From Stigmatella aurantiaca DW4/3-1 (GTDB lineage: Bacteria > Myxococcota > Myxococcia > Myxococcales > Myxococcaceae): 64,000 nucleotides of DNA. This document shows, piece after piece, positions 9,151-17,293 of this stretch. The position numbers and the translations under genes are program-made. The stretch spans positions 5,660,893-5,724,892 of the forward strand of contig NC_014623.1 of assembly GCF_000165485.1 (NCBI RefSeq), in the 5' to 3' direction. Each line of letters opens with the position of its first letter. Position 1 is the stretch's first letter. The notes under the pieces were generated by a model. That model was not told where the DNA came from. It saw only the letters and a program-made list of their open reading frames with translations, and ran no database searches.

Positions 9151-9639
9151 TTTTTCGAGGTTGGCGTCGTAGAGAGTCGGATTCTCCAGCGGGTCCACGG
9201 AGAGCATCCCATTGGAAGGCAACTCCAGGCTACCCTTCGCGTATTGCTCGGTGACGAGCGAGGAACTTATCAGCTTGCGTCCGCTGCTCTCCCAACGATG
9301 GGAGCAGGTGCTGAAATCGGGACAGGAGCCTCCTCCCTTCAGCTAGATGAGCCACTTGGTGGAATTCGGATTGCGGTGGATCATGTAGCTGGCCGCAGTG
9401 CCATCATTGCAAATCGCCTTGGGGTAAATGGACGGTTTGAGCTGCACCAGTGCCCAGGGGGCACTCGTGGTGGGTCCCGAGCTACCCGTGAAAGGGGGAA
9501 TGGTGCATGTCAGGGCACTGCCCGTCACCTCGGTGAGGTCTGAGTCAACAAGGGCTATCTCCACAGCCAGCGAACTGGCCGGAGAGGATCCACCACAGCC
9601 CGCGGCCAGGAGCAGGAGGGCGAAGGCGTGAAAGCGCAT

Positions 9640-10207
9640 GGCGGTATCTTCATTGGAAAAAGGGGGGTTACAGGGAATCGATTGACCTTGCGGCATCCTT
9701 GGCCGAGCATGGAGCTCGGCCAACTCACTTGGAGGAATTCTCCATGAATCGCTTGCACCCCTTGGCCCACATCTCCGATGCGCAGGACGCCATTGGCTGC
9801 CGCTCTGCTCGTCCTCTCCGTACAGGTAACCACCTGCGAGCCTGCTCCATCAACTGAGTGGCCATGGGCTCTCATTACGACGCTTACATCATTGCCACAG
9901 AAGGGAGTAGGGCTTTGCTTCTTGTGCCATCTGCGCTCGCAAGAGTTCACCTATTCATACAGCGAACGAAGCTGGTTATGTGCTTGCCCTAAGCGGTTAT
10001 TTCTGATAGCGAATGCCTGCCTGCGCCGTGAGCCAGCCTTCCTTCATTGTGCCAAAAGCTGGGTCCTCTTGAGCCTCCGGTGGGCAGCTCGCGCATGGCA
10101 GGTGGGATTGCTTCATTCGGCTAGCAAGTACACCGACGCAACATCCTGATAGGTCGCCTCATGAAACGCGTCGCGTCAACCTGTATTAGATATTGCGGAG
10201 GTCTGCG
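9640..10207. other. Intergenic region, no confident gene
   Basis: This 568-bp stretch lies between the broken hydrolase and the RCC1/MopE lipoprotein and is more AT-rich on its right side. A good ribosome site (GGAGG at 9733) precedes a 37-codon frame from ATG 9744. A second frame from 9778 begins with a signal-like sequence (MRRTPLAAALLVLSV) and runs to 10149. A third short frame starts near 9868. None has family resemblance, and none shows a convincing codon pattern through its length. The region looks like gene debris in an accessory site. No promoter or terminator could be assigned. Confidence 0.5.
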
Positions 10208-12802
10208 GTGAAAAACATTCTTCGAGCCTTGTTAATTCTGTTTGGCTCAGCTGTTGGTGCAGGGCTAATGACTGGTTGTGGAGATGCGGCCGACAAAGAT
10301 TCATTCTCTTCGAATGAAGCTTGGGGCCAATCTGCGTCAGCAGTTCGAGATGGAGAATCCAGCCTAACGGAGATAAGTGCGCTTTCTCTAAGCAATACAC
10401 AGCAGGGAGTCTCGGCGGGTAGCTACCATTCTCTCTTGCTGCGCTCCACCGGCGCTGTTCTTGCTTGGGGACAAAACAATTCTGGTCAATTAGGGGATGG
10501 CTCCACTCAAAACCGGACTCTTCCGGTGAACGTTTTGGGTCTGCCGAGTATCAAGGCGATCTCAGCGGGGGGAAGCTACTCGCTTGCAGTAGGAGCGGAC
10601 GGAAAGGTTTGGGCGTGGGGGGCGAATAATAGTGGCCAATTGGGCACTGGTTATCTTGGTAATGGAAAATCAGGAAGCGAGTATGCTGATTTTCAGGTGA
10701 CACCGGTGTCTATCGTTATTCCGGGTGGTGCCGCGGCCGTTTCCGGCGGATTAAATCATTCTCTGGCGCTGGCCAAAGACGGTAAACTCTGGGCCTGGGG
10801 AGCCAATACATATGGGCAATTAGGCGACGGCACTACGGCCAATAGGCTCGCTCCGGTCTCTGTTAATATCCCAGGTGGAGCCATTGCGATTGCTGCTGGA
10901 TGGTATCACTCGCTAGCCATTGCGCGCGATGGAAGAGTTTGGGCGTGGGGCCGCAATAACTCCGGACAAGTAGGAAATGGGGGGACCGCTAATCAATTGA
11001 CTCCAGTTGTGGTTGCCTTCCCAGGAAGTGCCATCGCGGTGGCTGGAGGGGGCTCGCATTCACTCGTGGTGCTCTCCAACGGTACGGTCTGGAGTTGGGG
11101 AGCCAATAATGCAGGGCAATTGGGGGATGGCTCTAACGCAACACGGGTATCTCCAATCCAAGTGCCTGGTATTGGGGTCGCTACGAAAGTGGCGGCAGGC
11201 GGATATTTCTCGCTCGCTATAACCAGCGATGGAGTCTGGTCCTGGGGACAAAACACCAGAGGGCAATTAGGCAATGGGTCTTTGGCGAACTCGAGCGTCC
11301 CAGTATTCATTACGGCCACATCTAACGCTCTGGCATTGTCAGGCGGCTACCATCACTCATTGATCCTTCGCCCGGGCTGCCCTATTTGGGCTTGGGGATT
11401 CAACGCATATGGCCAACTTGGTGATGGCACTCTCGTGGACCGGCTCGCGCCTGTGCAAGCTGAAATTTCCAATACTTTTTACTGGGATGGTGATGGCGAT
11501 GGTTACGGTGATCCAGAGCCGAGCTGGGCTGTGCAATCGTGTTTGCCTCCTCCTGGGTATACTGAGTATGCCGAAGACTGCGATGACTTCGACCCAGCGG
11601 TAAATCCAGGAGCGCAAGAGCAATGCAATGGCCTGGATGATAACTGCAGTGGTTCTGTCGACGACGGCAATCCTGGAGGCGGGGGAGCATGCCCTACTGG
11701 AGGCAATGGTTTATGCGCCATTGGGTTGGTCAATTGTGTCAATGGGGCGCTTGCCTGTGTTCAGCAAAACGCTCCAGCCTCAGAAGTTTGCGATGGCTTG
11801 GATAATAATTGCAACGGAGCCTCGGATGAAGAGAATCCAGGCGGACTCAAGGTTTGCTCGACAGGTAAGATAGGGGCCTGCGCAGAAGGAGTGACGAACT
11901 GCCGTTATGGTGCAATTGAATGCGTGCAGGTTCGCGCACCTTCGAGTGAAGTATGCGATGGAAAGGATAACGACTGCAATGGCCAGACCGATGAAGGTGT
12001 AAAAAACGCTTATTATCGGGATGCGGACGGCGACGGGTATGGAAATCCGGGTTCCGCCGTGTACGCGTGTTCTGCTCCGACTGGCTATGTTGCTAACTCT
12101 GGCGACTGCGATGATGGCAGTTCCCTTTCTAGGCCAAATACTGCTGAAACATGTGATGGCCGCGATAACGACTGCGACGGCGTGGTGGACGAAGGGGTGA
12201 CAAACACCTACTACCGAGACGCGGATGACGATGGTTACGGAGTTTCAAGCCCAACCAAGCAAGCTTGCGCTGTTAGTCCCGGTTACGCATACAACGCCAA
12301 TGACTGCGACGATGGAAGGGCAAATGTTCGTCCAGGAGCCAATGAGATTTGCGATGGTCTCGACAATAACTGTAATGGGGTAGCGGACGAGGGTGTGACG
12401 GCAACTTGGTACCGTGACGCGGATGGCGATGGTTACGGCAATTGGAATGACCGCACTCCAAGCTGCTGGCAATCTGCTGGGTATGTCTCGAATCCTTTGG
12501 ACTGCAATGATTCTGCTTATGGGGTGAACCCAGGCGCTGGCGAAGTGTGTGATAATATCGACAACAACTGCAATTCGGTTACAGACGAAGGGGTTACCAA
12601 GACTTGGTACCGTGACGTGGATGGTGATGGTTACGGAGGTCACATCACGATACAGGCATGCACCAAGCCGTCTGGCTACGTGGATAGAGGCGGTGATTGC
12701 AATGATCAATCCACCAGGAAAAGACCTGGCTTGCCAGAAGTGTGTGATTTGCTAGATAATGACTGCGATGGTGTTGTTGATGAAGGATTGAATTGCGGCT
12801 AA
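10208..12802 (+). CDS. RCC1-propeller / MopE-type repeat lipoprotein
   Basis: A large surface lipoprotein of about 864 residues. GTG 10208 is chosen over the upstream TTG because GGAGG sits 7 bp before it and the signal ([19 protein letters not shown]) ends in the lipobox LMTGC. Seven RCC1 repeats follow, each with an H/S-x-L core and WGxNxxGQLGDG. Seven is the number needed for a closed beta-propeller. The C-terminal half has seven CDGxDNDCxGxxDEG motifs interleaved with [11 protein letters not shown] segments, the calcium/metal-binding repeats of the MopE type. The likely role is a secreted binding or scaffold protein stabilised by Ca or Cu. The gene is visibly more AT-rich than its neighbours, suggesting horizontal acquisition. 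Confidence 0.88.
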   Translation: MKNILRALLILFGSAVGAGLMTGCGDAADKDSFSSNEAWGQSASAVRDGESSLTEISALSLSNTQQGVSAGSYHSLLLRSTGAVLAWGQNNSGQLGDGSTQNRTLPVNVLGLPSIKAISAGGSYSLAVGADGKVWAWGANNSGQLGTGYLGNGKSGSEYADFQVTPVSIVIPGGAAAVSGGLNHSLALAKDGKLWAWGANTYGQLGDGTTANRLAPVSVNIPGGAIAIAAGWYHSLAIARDGRVWAWGRNNSGQVGNGGTANQLTPVVVAFPGSAIAVAGGGSHSLVVLSNGTVWSWGANNAGQLGDGSNATRVSPIQVPGIGVATKVAAGGYFSLAITSDGVWSWGQNTRGQLGNGSLANSSVPVFITATSNALALSGGYHHSLILRPGCPIWAWGFNAYGQLGDGTLVDRLAPVQAEISNTFYWDGDGDGYGDPEPSWAVQSCLPPPGYTEYAEDCDDFDPAVNPGAQEQCNGLDDNCSGSVDDGNPGGGGACPTGGNGLCAIGLVNCVNGALACVQQNAPASEVCDGLDNNCNGASDEENPGGLKVCSTGKIGACAEGVTNCRYGAIECVQVRAPSSEVCDGKDNDCNGQTDEGVKNAYYRDADGDGYGNPGSAVYACSAPTGYVANSGDCDDGSSLSRPNTAETCDGRDNDCDGVVDEGVTNTYYRDADDDGYGVSSPTKQACAVSPGYAYNANDCDDGRANVRPGANEICDGLDNNCNGVADEGVTATWYRDADGDGYGNWNDRTPSCWQSAGYVSNPLDCNDSAYGVNPGAGEVCDNIDNNCNSVTDEGVTKTWYRDVDGDGYGGHITIQACTKPSGYVDRGGDCNDQSTRKRPGLPEVCDLLDNDCDGVVDEGLNCG

Positions 12803-12844
12803 GTGGCGATAGTCACCCAAGCATAAAGGATATCCTGTAGGACT

Positions 12845-12888
12845 AACTCCTGGCAGCTCAAGCCTTGTGAGGCAAGGTGCCAGGAGTT
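12845..12888. terminator. Long nested hairpin downstream of the RCC1/MopE gene
   Basis: A perfect 11-bp inverted repeat (AACTCCTGGCA at 12845-12855 and TGCCAGGAGTT at 12878-12888) has an inner stem in its loop (CCTTG, then CAAGG). It starts 43 bp after the stop codon of the RCC1/MopE gene. There is no U-run after it. Terminator or mRNA 3'-end stabiliser is the simplest reading, but a mobile-element end is possible because an IS remnant follows. Confidence 0.5.
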
Positions 12889-13059
12889 CCACTGGAACAG
12901 TCTCCCGTGGTGAAGGTGTTCCAACTTCGTCTTGGCGGGTAGAAAGTTCCGGACATGCTCATCCGCGTTGGTGGTGCCTTGTGCCAACTCTCGCCACTCG
13001 GTCCCTACTGCTCGGATACGGCGTGGCGCGCCTTCCGGGTTAGCACCACTGAGTCAGGG

Positions 13060-13350
13060 GATCAAAGGGTGAAAAAGGAGACCGAAAGGGTTGCGCCGAG
13101 AGCGCTTGGAGTGGGAGCGGTGGCAGGTGGGCAGCGAGGTAGCCAAGAGGCAATCACCCGAGCCATGGCGAGCCGTGCGGTAATAAAGCTGTCGTGAAAG
13201 TGGCGCTCAGGCCTGGAGCGGCTGCGCGTAGGCTTCAGCCGCCCTTCGGGCCGAGGGGGGAAAATGCCGCACGCGTTCGGCCACAATGAACGCGTAGCAG
13301 CATAAGGCCACAGATCAGTTCGCCTTTGAGGTCTTCATAGACGCGGCCCC
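13060..13350 (-). pseudogene. Degenerate IS701-type transposase C-terminal remnant
   Basis: Three consecutive minus-strand fragments in different frames give the end of a DDE transposase. RVYEDLKGEL lies near 13320-13350. SVALCCYAFIVAERVRHF continues to about 13215 and is broken by a stop before and after. ERHFHDSFITARLAMARVIA and SWLPRCP follow to about 13110. Order and wording match the C-terminus of IS701/IS4-like transposases, where DLKGEL is normally followed by a segment containing HHH that is deleted here. The upstream catalytic part is absent, so this is an inactive relic. No inverted repeats were found at its edges. Confidence 0.65.
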
Positions 13351-13389
13351 TGACGCAGTAATGTTAGCACCTGCTCCAGTGATAGTCTC

Positions 13390-13635
13390 TTAGTTGCAGT
13401 ACCCAGTGGTGATGCACCAATCGACGCACTGGCCGAGGCAATCCACGTTGGAGCTGCCTCCACACTCGGAACGGCAATAGCTTGCACATTTGCAACTGGC
13501 TGCGCTGTGCACCGAAGACTCTTCTCCAACCGCTTCGTTGTCAGTGCGGCCTGTGTCGTCCGCCGGGTTCCCACATGCGGCCGCCAGCATCAGGGGGAGG
13601 ATTGCCAGAACGGAAACAGCATTTCGTCTTGCCAC
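13390..13635 (-). CDS. Small cysteine-rich lipoprotein
   Basis: An 81-residue predicted lipoprotein too short to resemble a known family. GTG 13635 has an AAGGAG ribosome site 8 bp upstream. The signal (MARRNAVSVLAILPLMLAAAC) ends in a textbook lipobox. An acidic spacer (ADDTGRTDNEAVGEE) leads into a compact C-terminal domain of about 35 residues with eight cysteines (CKC, YC, EC, DC, QC, WC, YC). Even cysteine number and spacing suggest a disulfide-knotted surface peptide. It sits alone between an IS remnant and a repeat-bearing gap. Function unknown; secreted toxin-like, adhesive or signalling roles are all open. Confidence 0.7.
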   Translation of the reverse strand: MARRNAVSVLAILPLMLAAACGNPADDTGRTDNEAVGEESSVHSAASCKCASYCRSECGGSSNVDCLGQCVDWCITTGYCN

Positions 13636-14012
13636 GTTGACGGCTCCTTGGTGTGAATGCACGATCTTGTGCTCTCCAAGTTTTGCATAAGCCGGTGGAG
13701 TTGGATGAGGAGTTCTTTCATGCGCTGAACCCGAAGTGCCTGGCTCGCGGTGGCGGCAATCGGCGGGCCGGGGTTGGGACGCTCGAATTCGCCCCTGCCG
13801 AGGAAGGCGAGGCACGAACCTGTCCGACAAGCAGACAGGTTCCGCGTTCCGGAGGGCTGGCCGCCTGACTCCTCTGCTCTCTGCCCTTCCGTGAGGCGCT
13901 GGACGGCAGACCCGCAGATCCGCCGATACCGCCGGAAGACACGCCCTCCCGGCGCCATCGCGTCGGCCGTTAGGTTTCTTCCATGGAGTCAACGATCCAG
14001 GGGAGGACAGCT
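13636..14012. other. Intergenic region with hairpin repeat
   Basis: This 377-bp gap lies between the divergent Cys-rich lipoprotein and thioredoxin-reductase-like genes. Its notable content is the second copy of the 25-nt hairpin repeat (13817-13841). A ribosome site (GGGGAGGA) just before 14013 belongs to the reductase. Open frames in this gap have no family resemblance. Confidence 0.5.
13817..13841. repeat. 25-nt hairpin repeat, copy 2
   Basis: The arms AACCTGT (13817-13823) and ACAGGTT (13835-13841) are identical to copy 1 at 8925-8949, and the loop shares its last eight or so bases (CAAGCAG). Only a few loop bases differ, so the two copies are related by descent rather than chance. Confidence 0.6.
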
Positions 14013-14963
14013 ATGGCTTACGACGTGGTCATCGTGGGTGGCGGCCCCGCAGGGCTCAACGCCGCGCTGTATCTGGGGCGTGCACGCAGGGCGGTACTGC
14101 TCTGTGACGCGGGCACGCCGCGCAATGCGGCTGCGGCACACATGCACGGCTTCGGTTCGCGCGACGGCATCCCGCCACCGGAGTTCCGGCGCATCAGCCG
14201 AGAACAGCTCCTGCACTACCCGAATGTAGAAATGCGCGACACGCGGGTAGGCTCAGTGGAGGCGCACGAAGGTGGCTTCCGCGTGTCTCTGGGCGACGGA
14301 ACCACGGTGGCTGCCCGCCGCATCCTCCTGGCGGTGGGCATGGTGGACGTCATGATGGAGATTCCCGGCTACCGGGGGCTCTGGGGCACCAGCATCTTTC
14401 AGTGCCCGTTCTGTCACGGCTGGGAGGCCCAGGATCAGGCCTTCGGCGTCCTGGCCACCGAGCCCGCATTCCTGGACTACGGGGTCGTCATCCAGGGCTG
14501 GTCTCGCGACGTCACGGTCTTCACCCACGGCACCTTCGCGGTGCCCCCCGAGCAACGCGAGCGGCTTCACCACCTGGGCATCGGTCTCGAGGAGCGGAGG
14601 ATCCGCGCGCTCCACGGGACGGACGGTCGCCTGGAAGCCGTGGAACTGGAGGATGGAACGCGGCTGCCCCGGCGGATCCTCTTCTCCGCTCCTCCACAGC
14701 GGCAACCGGCGCTGGTTACCCAGCTGGGGCTCGCGCTGGATGAACTGGGCTTCGTGAAGGTGACCCCGATGGGCGAGACGTCCGTGCAAGGCATCTGCGC
14801 CGCCGGAGACATGACGACGCGCATGCAAGGAGCGCTCATGGCGGCCAGCGCGGGCGGCATCGCCGCAGCCATGATGACCCATGGCCTCATCCTGGAGGAT
14901 GCGAACCGCCGCTACACGGCCGCGACGGGCAAGCCTCCGCCGGTGATGACAAAGGGGCACTAA
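14013..14963 (+). CDS. Thioredoxin reductase-like FAD/NAD(P) oxidoreductase
   Basis: A 316-residue flavoprotein of the thioredoxin-reductase fold. The N-terminal FAD-binding motif GGGPAGLNAA lies at residues 9-18. The redox-active pair is CPFC at residues 131-134 (CPFCHGWE; relatives usually have CPYCHG). The C-terminal FAD motif is GICAAGDMTTRMQGALMAA. CPxCHGWE proteins form a branch distinct from true TrxB; several act as dithiol oxidases (for example in holomycin or gliotoxin-type pathways) or with unknown partners. No thioredoxin or biosynthetic genes are adjacent, so the substrate is unknown. The ATG is preceded by GGGGAGGA; an upstream ATG at 13983 lacks support. Confidence 0.87.
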   Translation: MAYDVVIVGGGPAGLNAALYLGRARRAVLLCDAGTPRNAAAAHMHGFGSRDGIPPPEFRRISREQLLHYPNVEMRDTRVGSVEAHEGGFRVSLGDGTTVAARRILLAVGMVDVMMEIPGYRGLWGTSIFQCPFCHGWEAQDQAFGVLATEPAFLDYGVVIQGWSRDVTVFTHGTFAVPPEQRERLHHLGIGLEERRIRALHGTDGRLEAVELEDGTRLPRRILFSAPPQRQPALVTQLGLALDELGFVKVTPMGETSVQGICAAGDMTTRMQGALMAASAGGIAAAMMTHGLILEDANRRYTAATGKPPPVMTKGH

Positions 14964-15009
14964 CGTGGGTTGAATGGCTCAAAGATGGCGGAACCGCCGG
15001 CGCGAAATC

Positions 15010-15717
15010 TCAACGGGAGACAATTCGAAAACGTGTTGCAGAGTAATCTGCAGCGCTGCTCTCGCAGCCACTGGTCGTAGAAGCCCAGCCCGACTGCTGA
15101 ACGGTTGCAAAATGATTCCCAGCCCTTAGTTGAAGCGTGCGCCGCATGGTCCATGGGCACCACCAGCCTGCGTGGCTATTCGTACCACTTCCGCATCCCA
15201 CGATGACGTCACCCCACGAGGGGTCCCCATAGGCAACATTGTCCACGAGGAAGCGAAATCCACAGTGGGCAGCGTTGCCTTGATTTCCCGCGATCCCAAA
15301 AATTGACCCATTGGCTTCCAAGTCAACGGTTGAGTCTGCTGCCAGGGTAAAGCTGACGGTTGTTCCGGGAAGGGAAGTCCATTGAAGACCGGTTACTCGA
15401 ACACCGCCGCTCTGTTGAGCAGTATAGATAGCAGTAATAATTCCCGGTGCGCTCATAGCGCCTGTGGCCCCCTGAGAACCTTGAGTTCCACTAACTTCCT
15501 GTGGATCTTGAGGTCCAACCAAGCCCTCCAGATCTGAAGGCACCTGGAGCCCATCAGAACTCTCGGCAATGGGAACCCATGCGAGACCTGATTCGACCTT
15601 CGCCTTTTCTGCTCTTTGACTTCCTTCTGCAGGACCCACACTTTCAAAATTCGAGTCTGAGCACCCCGTGCTACACACCAACATGACAACCCAGTAAAAG
15701 ATGAAATTCTTAGGCAT
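15010..15717 (-). CDS. Collagen-like lipoprotein of unknown function
   Basis: A 235-residue lipoprotein. GGAG sits 6 bp before ATG 15717, and the signal (MPKNFIFYWVVMLVCSTGC) ends in a lipobox. Residues about 62-90 form a short, decayed collagen-like stretch with Gly every third residue in part (GPQDPQEVSGTQGSQGATGA). The C-terminal half is a beta-rich domain (TVSFTLAADSTVDLEANG and AAHCGFRFLVDNVAYGDPSW) resembling C1q/TNF-like or other trimeric heads found after bacterial collagen stems. The gene is more AT-rich than the kinase and reductase genes on either side. Surface-exposed trimeric structure is inferred. Confidence 0.75.
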   Translation of the reverse strand: MPKNFIFYWVVMLVCSTGCSDSNFESVGPAEGSQRAEKAKVESGLAWVPIAESSDGLQVPSDLEGLVGPQDPQEVSGTQGSQGATGAMSAPGIITAIYTAQQSGGVRVTGLQWTSLPGTTVSFTLAADSTVDLEANGSIFGIAGNQGNAAHCGFRFLVDNVAYGDPSWGDVIVGCGSGTNSHAGWWCPWTMRRTLQLRAGNHFATVQQSGWASTTSGCESSAADYSATRFRIVSR

Positions 15718-15914
15718 TTAGATCTCCATCCACTCTCAAGATTGCCGACTCCCGCCAAAACATGCGTTCAGTCGGGGGTTCCGAAAGTGCACGCATCCCT
15801 TCGCTTGCGCGACTGCCCTGGGATTCGAGACAAGTGTTCATCAAATGGGTCGTGGCTGGGAGATCGCACAAACGCGTGACATGGGGATCACGCTTGAATC
15901 ATATTGCTGGTGAC
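15718..15914. other. Short intergenic gap
   Basis: A 197-bp gap between two minus-strand genes, the kinase upstream in transcription and the collagen-like lipoprotein downstream. It includes the GGAG ribosome site of the lipoprotein gene. No gene or clear promoter was recognised. Confidence 0.4.
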
Positions 15915-17240
15915 TCACTCCGAGGTCGTGGGACGCTGAATGTCCAAGACGGGAACGTAACAACTGCCCTGCCACTCAAACATGCTGTCGTCGCACGGTG
16001 GCATCTCACGGTGTGGAGACCAACAACCTCCGTGGATCTCCGTCTCAACGCGTGGTTTGCAAGGAGGCCGCCGCTGCCCCGGGAAGGGCTTCTTGGGAAC
16101 GGCCAGCCCTATTCCCTGCCGGGCCAGCGCAAAGGGCTCTCCCTCAAGCAAGGGTGGAACTCCTGCATCTCCGAGCCCTCCACTCTCCCCACCTTCGTGT
16201 GTCCCTTGGGCTCCTTCTTCCGGCCCCTCCATTGGAAACCGGTCTTTCATCCACCACGCTCCCGCCACCAAGCACATGCCTGCTGCCACCGCCAGCCACG
16301 GCGCCTTCGCAAGGGCAGTCCGATCAGGTGCCTGGCGAGGTGCGATGAGATGGTCCGCGTCGGGCCCCGCCTTCTTCACCCAGTGTTCCAGCCCTTCGGC
16401 GGCCTCGGCGGCGCTCCCTCGGTCCGCTGGCTCCACAGAGAGCCACCGGCGAATCAGCGCCTCCAGCTCTGGATGCACTGACACCCATTTCCCAGGAGGC
16501 TCCCACTCGGGATAGACGGGTTGGAAGCCCGCCTGTGTCTCCTTCATGCCCAGCGCCTCCGGTGGATACCGGCCGGTGACCAGCCGGTAGGCCGTCACCC
16601 CCAGCGCGTACAAATCATCCGCCGGGAGCGCCTCGTAGCGCGCGACCGGTTGGCGCCGGTGCTCCCACTGAAAACGCAGCGACTCCGGGCTGTAATACCG
16701 CGGCGTTCCGGGCGGAGGAGTCTGGTGTGTGAGCACGGCCGCCCTCCGGTAGTTCCCCGAACCGAAGTCCATGAGCACCGCCCGGCCGTCCCCGGTGCGC
16801 ACCCGCACATTGTCCCCCTTCACGTCACGGTGCACCCCTTCTTCTTCGTGGACCGCTTCCAGTGCACGCGCCACCTGGGACAGCCACTGCATCACCTGAC
16901 GGGAGGTACACCCCTGCTGCTCCGCCCTCTCGTACAAGGACACGCCGTCCACCCAGTCCATCACCAGGTATGGAAAGACATCCCCCCCGGGAACACCCCA
17001 CACCCTTCGGTCATGTAGACGCGGCACCGAGGGATGGTGGAGCCGCGAGAGCAGCTCCGCTTCCCGCTCGAAGCGAGGATCCAGCGCATGCAGCGCCATC
17101 TTCAAGGCGAAGGGCCCTGCTTCTTCGTGGCCCACCTTCCCGGCCTTGTAGATGACGCCATAAGCGCCACGGCCACAGGGGCTCACCACGCGCCAACCAC
17201 CCACCACGGTGCCAGGGGACAGCAGGGCTGGATGCATCAT
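15915..17240 (-). CDS. Membrane-anchored Ser/Thr protein kinase with extracytoplasmic Cys-rich tail
   Basis: A 441-residue Hanks-type kinase. Visible elements are the Gly-loop GRGAYG (23-28), the ATP-binding Lys47 (FALKMA), the catalytic loop HRDVKGDN (137-144, Asp139), the metal-binding DFG (158-160) and an activation segment ending GTPRYYSPE. All catalytic residues are intact. A single membrane helix (LAVAAGMCLVAGAWWM) follows the kinase. The outer part is an acidic linker and a C-terminal module with four cysteines (CKPRVET, GGCWSP, PPCDD, GSCYVPV), a tail shared by many myxobacterial kinases. ATG 17240 is preceded by GAGG, preferred over the 16-residue upstream extension. It probably senses an external signal; substrates are unknown. 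Confidence 0.92.
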   Translation of the reverse strand: MMHPALLSPGTVVGGWRVVSPCGRGAYGVIYKAGKVGHEEAGPFALKMALHALDPRFEREAELLSRLHHPSVPRLHDRRVWGVPGGDVFPYLVMDWVDGVSLYERAEQQGCTSRQVMQWLSQVARALEAVHEEEGVHRDVKGDNVRVRTGDGRAVLMDFGSGNYRRAAVLTHQTPPPGTPRYYSPESLRFQWEHRRQPVARYEALPADDLYALGVTAYRLVTGRYPPEALGMKETQAGFQPVYPEWEPPGKWVSVHPELEALIRRWLSVEPADRGSAAEAAEGLEHWVKKAGPDADHLIAPRQAPDRTALAKAPWLAVAAGMCLVAGAWWMKDRFPMEGPEEGAQGTHEGGESGGLGDAGVPPLLEGEPFALARQGIGLAVPKKPFPGQRRPPCKPRVETEIHGGCWSPHREMPPCDDSMFEWQGSCYVPVLDIQRPTTSE

Positions 17241-17293
17241 GTTATACCTCAGAGGTTGTATCGCATGGCACCTGCTCCGGCCAAGCAACCCCC

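Larger units (their letters stand above)
8158..9639 (-). pseudogene. Broken Notum/pectinacetylesterase-like lipoprotein gene
   Basis: Pieces of one gene in correct order are spread over this minus-strand span. From ATG 9639 come a lipoprotein signal (MRFHAFALLLLAAGC) and a segment ending NPNSTKWLI. An in-frame TAG (9345-9343) follows. After it the same frame continues LKGGGSC, CSHRWESSGRKL and ENPTLYDANL, stopping near 9150. About 500 bp later the sequence resumes with YCSSDLWSG (about 8595-8625). After a frameshift near 8580 comes GGSAGAGGVYATIEEV. After another near 8370 the frame continues with CFGDYIPYHVV to a stop at 8158. Order and motifs (GG-x-C, YCSSD-WSG, G-x-S-x-G) match the Notum/pectinacetylesterase hydrolases. 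The gene is clearly inactive unless these are sequencing errors, which the long insertion makes unlikely. Confidence 0.8.

Noticed and set aside
8615-9160. Terminal inverted repeats of the insertion
   Set aside because: The 14/16 match is suggestive, but the left copy covers codons of the conserved hydrolase motif, so it cannot be wholly part of the insert. Kept as a remark, not annotated as a mobile element.
9778-10149. 123-codon plus-strand frame with a signal-like start
   Set aside because: The signal-like start is followed by a Leu/Arg/Trp-rich sequence without family features. No ribosome site was found directly before it. Left as unassigned.
12845-12888. Integron attC site
   Set aside because: The hairpin lacks the core-site consensus and the asymmetrical bulges expected, and no integrase is present.
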